Source: JBBRQP01 sp038226175 (GTDB taxonomy: Bacteria > Cyanobacteriota > Cyanobacteriia > Gloeobacterales > Anthocerotibacteraceae). Taken from it: 21,252 bases of DNA. Shown here in pieces: positions 15,970 through 21,252 of the stretch; within the stretch, counting starts at the first letter, position 1; every line of letters starts with the position of its first letter. Below the pieces are notes generated by a model. The model made no database searches. It worked only from the letters and a program-made list of their open reading frames with translations, and was not told the origin of the DNA. The stretch is taken from the NCBI GenBank assembly GCA_038226175.1, contig JBBRQP010000053.1:1-21252 (forward strand). Reading direction: 5' to 3'. A program made the translations under genes and the position numbers.

Positions 15970-16167
15970 AAATATAGCTAGGTCTGTAACCCTAGTATAT
16001 GCGCGTGACACAGACATTGAACTCTTGTGTAATGGGACAGGCATCACGAAGCCATAAAACATAAAACAGCGCAGGATCAAACCCTTCTTTATCTAGCGTG
16101 ACCTTGCTCCGCAAGTTCGACGATACAAACAGCTCAACTAACACCACAAAACTTGCTAGATCCTTCG

Positions 16168-16173
16168 TATAAT
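16168..16173 (+). promoter_or_regulatory. TATAAT -10 element before the BTAD regulator
   Basis: A perfect TATAAT lies about 30 bases before the GTG at 16204, which would give a leader of about 24 bases. No good -35 box is present 16-18 bases upstream, so the promoter may need an activator or be fortuitous. It argues against the TTG at 16153 as the start, since that lies upstream of this box. Confidence 0.4.
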
Positions 16174-16203
16174 ATAGGCAACTTACTATTAAAAGCTCAT
16201 AAC

Positions 16204-19200
16204 GTGTCTTACGCTATTTTGCATGTCCAACTTTTGGGAGGCTTCAACCTCCTATGTAACAATGTGCCGATTACGGGCATGAATTCGGAACGTCTGCAGT
16301 CTTTTTTCGCGTATTTAATTCTGCATGCCAATACCCCACAACTACGCCAGCACCTTGCTTTTCTCCTCTGGCCGGATACAACGGAATCGCAGGGTCGCAA
16401 CAATCTGCGCCAACTCTTATATCAACTTCGTCAAATACTTCCCGACTCAGACCGCTTTCTGATGGTCGATACCAATACAGTTTGTTGGAAAATAGATCAA
16501 GGTCAGCTTATTGATGTTTTACGCTTTGAGCATACTCTCAACAGAGCTGATACTGCCGAGAAGCGCGGCGATATTGATACCTGTCATCACGAGCTAGAGC
16601 AAGCTGTTGCGTACTATCAAGGTGACCTTTTACCCAGTTGCTATGATGACTGGATTATGCATAAGCGTGAGCATTTGCACCAGCAGTGTAGTAGAGCTTG
16701 CCAAAAGTTGGTGCAGATCTTCGAAACACAGTGTGAGTATGGGGCGGCACTTCAAGTAGCCCAACACCTACACAGGCTCGATCCGCTTGATGAAGGCGTA
16801 TATGTGTCGCTCATGCGTTTGTATAATTTGACGGATGATCTGGGCGGTGCCCGGCGTGTATACCAAATTGCGACTGAAACTCTTAAGCGTGAATTAGATA
16901 CTGAACCCTGCGAGGCACTACAGGCTGCGTACCAACGTCTACAGCGTGCACCCCAAATAACTTCGCTAGGCAATGAAGCATCTATGAGCAACTACCGGTT
17001 GGTTGGACGGCAGGCAGAATGGCAACAGTTGCAAACCTGTTGGCAACGGGCGGTGGGCGGAGGAGCACATCTTGGCCTGATCACTGGTGAAGCGGGCATC
17101 GGTAAATCACGTTTAGCAGAAGAGCTGTTTAATTGGGTGATGCGGCAGGGCTTTACTACGGCCCATACCCGTTCGTATGGCGTGGAAGGAAATTTATCCT
17201 TGGCTCCCATTACCGAATGGCTGCGCAGTGGGGCATTGCGTCCGCATCTGTCTTCTCTTGACCCGATTTGGCTGACAGAAATTGCCCGTTTGTTGCCTGA
17301 GCTTTTAAGCGAGTACCCTGTACTGACCCAACCTGAACCTATTACCGAGTATGGGCGGCGGCAACGTTTTTTTGAAGCCCTAGCGCGTGGTGTACTCGCA
17401 GCACCACAACCACTGTTGCTATGGATTGACGACTTGCAATGGTGTGATCAGGAGACGCTAGAGTGGCTTCATTTTTTGTTGCGCTTTGAGCCGCCCAACC
17501 CTTTACTCATTCTTGGCACGGCGCGTAGTGAGGAGTTACCACCCGTCCACCCCCTCTCTGCCTTAGTCCGTCAGTTGCACACCGAAAATAAAGTTGCCAT
17601 CATTGAGCTTTCTGCGTTCGATGTCGCAGAAACGGCGAAACTGGCTTTACAGGTGCAAGGCCATACCCTCGATGACATGACATGTATTCGTTTATATCGT
17701 GAAACCGAAGGTAATCCACTATATGTTGTTGAGGCTGTTCGGGCAGGGATGATCATGCCTTCACAAACAGATGCATTATTGGCTAAAACGTCCCCTGATA
17801 CACCCAGCCTCCCGCCGCGCGTCCAAGCGATTATTGCTGGACGGCTGAGCCAACTTTCTCCAACTGCGCGAACGGTAGCTGAGATTGGAGCCGCCATTGG
17901 CCGCGCCTTCACGCTTGACCTGGTGTTACTTGCTGCACAGGAAGACGAAGAAACGGTTATCCACGCCCTAGACGAATTATGGCTCAGACGCATTGTACGT
18001 GAACAAAAAGCCAATGTGTTCGACTTTACCCATGATAAATTGCGCGAGGTGGCCTACGCTGAGACCAGCCCAGCCCAACGCCGCTTACTTCATCGCCGCA
18101 TCGCTCGGGCACTCGAAGAGCTCAACGCCGCGGAGCTTGATCCGATCAGCGCCCAGTTAGCAGCGCATTATGAATACGCCGGTCAAGTTGATCAGGCAAT
18201 TCCCTATTATCAACGGGCTGGTTCGGTTGCAGCCAGCATCTATGCCAATGAGGATGCCATCAATCTGTTTACTCGCGCTTTGGAACTATTGGGGCACTTG
18301 TCGGGAAGTATAAAACGTGACACTCAAGAATTAAAGATCCAGTTGGCACTAGCAACCTTATATCGCATTAGCAAAGGCTGGACCTCGCCAGAAGAAGAAC
18401 GGGTGATCCATCGGGCGAGGGTCTTGAGTGACAAAGTTGGTGATGTCGAACAACGCATACAAACCTTGGTTGGCCTGCAAATTCTCTATGTGGTGCAAGC
18501 AGAGTATGACAAGGTGGAGCGGGTCTATACCCAGTTGGAGAAGCTATTTAGGCAAATGCAGGGAACACCACCGCCATTTGCTGATATTTACCTAGCAGGC
18601 ACCAAATTGCTCAGGGGGCAGCTGGTTGAGGCTAGAGCATTGTTTGAAAAGACCATTGCTGTACGTAATGACCAACACATTCAAAACTTGCAGGCATCGC
18701 AAGGGATGAATTATCTGGATCATGGACTGGCCTGGAATGCTCATGGGTTGTGGTGTTTGGGCTATCCAGAGTTGGCACTTCGTAGTGCTCAGTCGGCCGT
18801 CGAGTTTGCTCGTGAATCTGGACAACCCTTCAATCAATCACTGGTAAGTACGTATCTGGCGATGTTGCAAGCATGGCGGGGCGATCCAGCTACCTTTTTG
18901 GCTCAGGCAGAAGCAACCTGTACGCTGGCGATTGAGTATAAAGCACCCTACTATCACACTTGGGGAAGTATTCTACTCCATTTTGCTTATGCCCAGCAGC
19001 ATCCAAATGTAGAGAACCTTACCTATTTGCGCAACGCGATTCACACTTTTACTGAGGCTGGTGCGCGTGTCCGCTTGCCTGTTTATTTTTCGTTATTGGC
19101 GCAAGCCTGTCTTAAAGCAGGGCGATTAGACGAGGGATCGCAAGCACTGGATCTCGCCCTAGCAGAATCTCTACAAAATAATGAGCATTGGTGGGACGCA

Positions 19201-19473
19201 GAAATCCACCGCTTGCGCGGCGAAGTGCTGTGGGCGCAAGGTGCCGAGTCAAAGGATGTCGAAATAGCATTTCACCGCGCCCTTGAAGTTGCCCAAGCCC
19301 AGCAAGCCAAATCCCTTGAACTACGGGCAGCCACCAGCCTAGCTCGGCTATGGCAGGCCCATGCGCGTTCGGTCGAGGCAAAACAACTGCTGAGCCAAGT
19401 GTACGCTTGGTTCACGGAAGGTTTTAATACCCCCGATTTGCAAATTGCCCAAGCGTTAATCATGCAGCTCTAA
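16204..19473 (+). CDS. Large BTAD/AAA-ATPase/TPR transcriptional regulator (SARP-like)
   Basis: The product, 1089 residues from GTG at 16204, starts near ILHVQLLGGFNLLCNNVPIT, the winged-helix (OmpR-like) DNA-binding start typical of SARP/BTAD regulators. It continues with a BTAD helical domain (about 95-245), an AAA-type ATPase with Walker A GEAGIGKSRL at about 295 and Walker B LLLWIDDLQWCD at about 405, and C-terminal TPR-like helices to the end (about 650-1085). No LuxR-type helix-turn-helix is seen at the C-terminus. Such proteins switch on nearby genes after a ligand- or ATP-driven change. The combination with a downstream FAD-linked oxidoreductase is common in Chloroflexi in my memory, so transfer is likely. 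An in-frame TTG at 16153 is an alternative start. The gene appears intact although its presumed target is not. Confidence 0.88.
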   Translation: MSYAILHVQLLGGFNLLCNNVPITGMNSERLQSFFAYLILHANTPQLRQHLAFLLWPDTTESQGRNNLRQLLYQLRQILPDSDRFLMVDTNTVCWKIDQGQLIDVLRFEHTLNRADTAEKRGDIDTCHHELEQAVAYYQGDLLPSCYDDWIMHKREHLHQQCSRACQKLVQIFETQCEYGAALQVAQHLHRLDPLDEGVYVSLMRLYNLTDDLGGARRVYQIATETLKRELDTEPCEALQAAYQRLQRAPQITSLGNEASMSNYRLVGRQAEWQQLQTCWQRAVGGGAHLGLITGEAGIGKSRLAEELFNWVMRQGFTTAHTRSYGVEGNLSLAPITEWLRSGALRPHLSSLDPIWLTEIARLLPELLSEYPVLTQPEPITEYGRRQRFFEALARGVLAAPQPLLLWIDDLQWCDQETLEWLHFLLRFEPPNPLLILGTARSEELPPVHPLSALVRQLHTENKVAIIELSAFDVAETAKLALQVQGHTLDDMTCIRLYRETEGNPLYVVEAVRAGMIMPSQTDALLAKTSPDTPSLPPRVQAIIAGRLSQLSPTARTVAEIGAAIGRAFTLDLVLLAAQEDEETVIHALDELWLRRIVREQKANVFDFTHDKLREVAYAETSPAQRRLLHRRIARALEELNAAELDPISAQLAAHYEYAGQVDQAIPYYQRAGSVAASIYANEDAINLFTRALELLGHLSGSIKRDTQELKIQLALATLYRISKGWTSPEEERVIHRARVLSDKVGDVEQRIQTLVGLQILYVVQAEYDKVERVYTQLEKLFRQMQGTPPPFADIYLAGTKLLRGQLVEARALFEKTIAVRNDQHIQNLQASQGMNYLDHGLAWNAHGLWCLGYPELALRSAQSAVEFARESGQPFNQSLVSTYLAMLQAWRGDPATFLAQAEATCTLAIEYKAPYYHTWGSILLHFAYAQQHPNVENLTYLRNAIHTFTEAGARVRLPVYFSLLAQACLKAGRLDEGSQALDLALAESLQNNEHWWDAEIHRLRGEVLWAQGAESKDVEIAFHRALEVAQAQQAKSLELRAATSLARLWQAHARSVEAKQLLSQVYAWFTEGFNTPDLQIAQALIMQL

Positions 19474-19503
19474 TTAGCTGAGATCAATTTTTGTCCGATC
19501 CGA

Positions 19504-19520
19504 TAGGTCTACTAGACCTA
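19504..19520. repeat. Inverted repeat after the BTAD gene
   Basis: TAGGTCTA-C-TAGACCTA is a perfect 8-base-arm inverted repeat starting 31 bases after the regulator stop. A T-run (19535-19540) follows 14 bases later, too far for a classic terminator. It could be a weak terminator or a dimer-binding operator. Confidence 0.55.
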
Positions 19521-19542
19521 CCGCCTTAAAAATCTTTTTTCA

Positions 19543-19571
19543 CTAACGGTTTAACTAACGTTTGGCTAACG
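19543..19571 (+). promoter_or_regulatory. Three CTAACG direct repeats, candidate operator of the BTAD regulator
   Basis: CTAACG occurs at 19543-19548, 19555-19560 and 19566-19571, with start-to-start distances of 12 and 11 bases, about one helical turn. A -10-like TAAATT (19582-19587) follows 10 bases after the last copy. SARP-type regulators are known to bind short direct repeats at 11-base (or 22-base) period just upstream of the -10, taking the place of a -35 box. The position, between the regulator gene and the oxidoreductase gene, fits. Confidence 0.5.
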
Positions 19572-19635
19572 CTCCTATTGCTAAATTACCTGTAGTACAA
19601 AGTAAATTACTCAAGTTAAAGAAGGAGAAGACAAG

Positions 19636-21015
19636 ATGTTAACTCAACAGGCGATTTTGGCATTTTGCGCCCAACTGCGCGGTCAGTTGATTCAACCCGA
19701 TGACATCCACTATGATGAGGCGCGTCGCGTCTATAACGCGATGATTGACAAATACCCAGCTCTTATTGTGCGCTGCGCTGATGTGGCTGATGTCATCAGT
19801 TGTGTCAATTTTGGGCGGGATAACCATTTGACTATCGCAGTGCGTGGCGGTAGTCACAATGGACCTGGTTTTGGCACCTGCGATGATGGCTTGGTGATTG
19901 ATTTATCTCACTTGCGGGGTGTTCGTGTAGACCCAGTTAATCGCACTGTACGGGTCGAAGGGGGCTGTGTTTGGGGAGATGTTGACCAGGCAACGCACCC
20001 CTTTGGCTTGGCTGTGCCTAGTGGAGTCATTGCTAGCACGGGTGTCGGCGGGCTGACGCTAGGTGGTGGAATGGGGTATCTCTCACGCAAATTCGGCCTA
20101 ACTATCGATAATCTACTAGGTGTGGATGTAGTGCTAGCCGACGGACAATTGGTGACGGCAAGTACTGATGAGAACGCCGATCTCTTTTGGGCAGTGCGTG
20201 GTGGTGGTGGTAACTTTGGCATCGTCACTTCATTCCTTTTTAGGGGTCAACCGGTCAGCACCGTTTATGGAGGGCCTATTTTTTGGCCGCTGGAAATGGC
20301 TAGTGATGTAATACGTTTCTGGCAAGACTTTATTCTCGACGCACCCGACGATATAAATGGCTGGTTCGGCTTTGTGACAGTGCCTCCGGTTGCGCCTTTC
20401 CCCGAAGAGTTTCATCTACAAAAGATGTGTGTTGTGGTCTAGTGCTATGTTGGCGGGTTGGAAACGGCCGAGGATGCATTTAAGTCCATTCGCCAGTTTG
20501 GCCCACCAGCGATTGACTTCGCAGGGCCGATGCCATTTCCGGCGCTGCAAGGCATGTTCGATGCCCTGTACCCGGCTGGTTTGCAATGGTACTGGCGGGC
20601 GGATTTCTTCAAAAGCTTTGATAGCAAGGCGATTGGCTTGCACAACAAATACGGGGCTCAGCTACCCACCATGCACTCGGCTATGCACATCTATCCCATC
20701 AATGGCGCGGCAGGGCGTATTGATCCACAGGATACGGCTTGGGGGTATCGCGATGCCAATTTTGCCCAAGTGATTGTTGGCGTTGACCCAGACCCAAAAA
20801 ACAACGAGCGCATAACTGAATGGGCCAAAAATTACTGGCTAGCGCTGCATCCCTATTCAGCTGGCGGTGGTTACGTAAACATGATCATGGATGAAGGCGA
20901 AGAGCGGGTTAAGGCTGCCTATGGCGATAACTATACACGCCTAGCCCAAGTCAAAACCAAATACGATTCTGATAATCTCTTTCACGTCAATCAGAATATT
21001 AAACCCGCTTCTTAA
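19636..21015 (+). pseudogene. FAD-linked oxidoreductase (BBE type), interrupted by one amber codon
   Basis: One reading frame of 459 codons encodes a berberine-bridge-like flavoprotein oxidase. The FAD-binding (PCMH) part has RGGSHNGPGFG with His74, the residue that usually binds FAD covalently, and GVGGLTLGGGMGYLSRKFGL; the Cys used for a second flavin bond in some members is absent. The C-terminal BBE segment (YVNMIMDEGEERVKAAYGDN, then DNLFHVNQNI) is complete. At codon 269 (20440-20442) there is TAG between VVV and CYVG, where family members as I recall have Trp (VVWCY). No frameshift is present. AAGGAG at 19622-19627 is a strong ribosome site eight bases before ATG. The product is either a truncated 268-residue protein lacking the substrate domain, or the stop is a sequence error. 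Substrate unknown. Confidence 0.85.
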
Positions 21016-21063
21016 CAGTTATTTTGGCTACAAAGTTTTATCTCACTAAAGGAGGACTGAGAA

Positions 21064-21132
21064 ATGGCTCCACTGCAAGATGTTCCAAGCAAAATGCAAG
21101 TAAAAGTGGTCTTATACACTTTCCGCTTATAG
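21064..21132 (+). CDS. Short ORF behind a strong ribosome site, probably the 5' stub of a gene cut by an IS
   Basis: GGAGG at 21051-21055 stands eight bases before ATG at 21064, clearly a translation start. The frame reads MAPLQDVPSKMQVKV and then ends after 22 codons at TAG, just where the IS630-type element appears to begin. It is 48 bases after the oxidoreductase stop and would have been the next gene of that unit. I do not recognise the protein. The tail residues probably come from the insertion element. A real 22-residue peptide is less likely. Confidence 0.45.
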   Translation: MAPLQDVPSKMQVKVVLYTFRL

Positions 21133-21161
21133 AATAAGGTGTGGTAAAGAACCTCAGTCTT

Positions 21162-21252
21162 GTGAACCACCTGAGTGTGGAAGAATTAGAAAAGCGCTAC
21201 CGCCAAGCAACGGACGGGGTGGAACGCACCCACCTGCAAATTATTTGGTTAC
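21162..21252 (+). CDS. IS630-family transposase, N-terminal part, cut by the window edge
   Basis: From GTG at 21162 the frame reads VNHLSVEELEKRYRQATDGV and continues ERTHLQIIWL to the edge. This matches the N-terminal helix-turn-helix region of a group of IS630-family transposases ('VEELxxRYRxAxDxxERSHxQIIWLL'). An in-frame GTG at 21141 is an alternative start; an in-frame TAA at 21135-21137 bounds it. The sequence is different from the transposase at the left edge, so these are two different IS630 subgroups. The element's left end must lie between about 21100 and 21140, but I cannot define the terminal repeat without the right end. Confidence 0.7.
   Translation, partial: MNHLSVEELEKRYRQATDGVERTHLQIIWL

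Noticed and set aside
16153..16203. TTG at 16153 as the start of the BTAD regulator
   Set aside because: It precedes a TATAAT box, adds residues unlike the family, and has no ribosome site. The GTG at 16204 puts the winged-helix domain at the N-terminus.
10726..20442. Reassignment of UAG to Trp
   Set aside because: TAG is used as the ordinary stop of anbu and the DUF429 gene, and only two candidate sites exist. Kept only as a test to run.
1..21252. CRISPR arrays, tRNA or rRNA genes
   Set aside because: I found no regularly spaced long repeats, no acceptor/T-arm patterns of a tRNA and no rRNA-like stretches on reading both strands by eye. A covariance search would be more sensitive.

Overview
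The window looks like a cyanobacterial chromosome segment of roughly balanced base composition. The best markers are a 51-residue DUF3285-type gene (a small-protein family I know from cyanobacteria), an Anbu-type proteasome-like protease, and ordinary cyanobacterial-type housekeeping genes (pheT, uvrB, sfsA, a class II histone-deacetylase-like hydrolase). I cannot name the species.

Layout. (1) 1-4370 is an accessory zone with much decay: the 5' end of an IS630-family transposase at the left edge, a GNAT acetyltransferase remnant, a secreted DUF4440-like protein, an AT-rich alpha/beta hydrolase pseudogene with three lesions, and an intact GNAT acetyltransferase. Two weak integron attC-like sites lie between these genes. 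(2) 4371-15969 is the conserved core: anbu (+), then a TPR gene and pheT as a tightly coupled pair (-), a DUF429 gene (+), a secreted-protein gene broken by one amber codon (-), uvrB and an HDAC-like gene as a coupled pair (+), DUF3285 and sfsA as a pair (-), and an intact paralogue of the broken secreted protein (-). All three convergent pairs overlap at their stop codons by 4, 11 and 6 bases. (3) 16204-21252 is a module of a type I associate with Chloroflexi: a large BTAD/AAA/TPR regulator, then an FAD-linked oxidoreductase gene interrupted by an amber codon, then a short ORF behind a strong ribosome site that seems cut off by a second IS630-family element running off the right edge. Three CTAACG repeats at helical spacing upstream of the oxidoreductase are a candidate operator for the regulator.

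Functionally, the core covers translation (PheT), DNA repair (UvrB), proteolysis (Anbu) and deacetylation (HDAC-like). The regulator and oxidoreductase probably once formed a regulated acquired unit that is now decaying. Two otherwise intact genes carry TAG where a Trp codon is expected. Because TAG also ends normal genes here, I read these as nonsense mutations or sequence errors, not recoding. I saw no CRISPR array, tRNA or rRNA.
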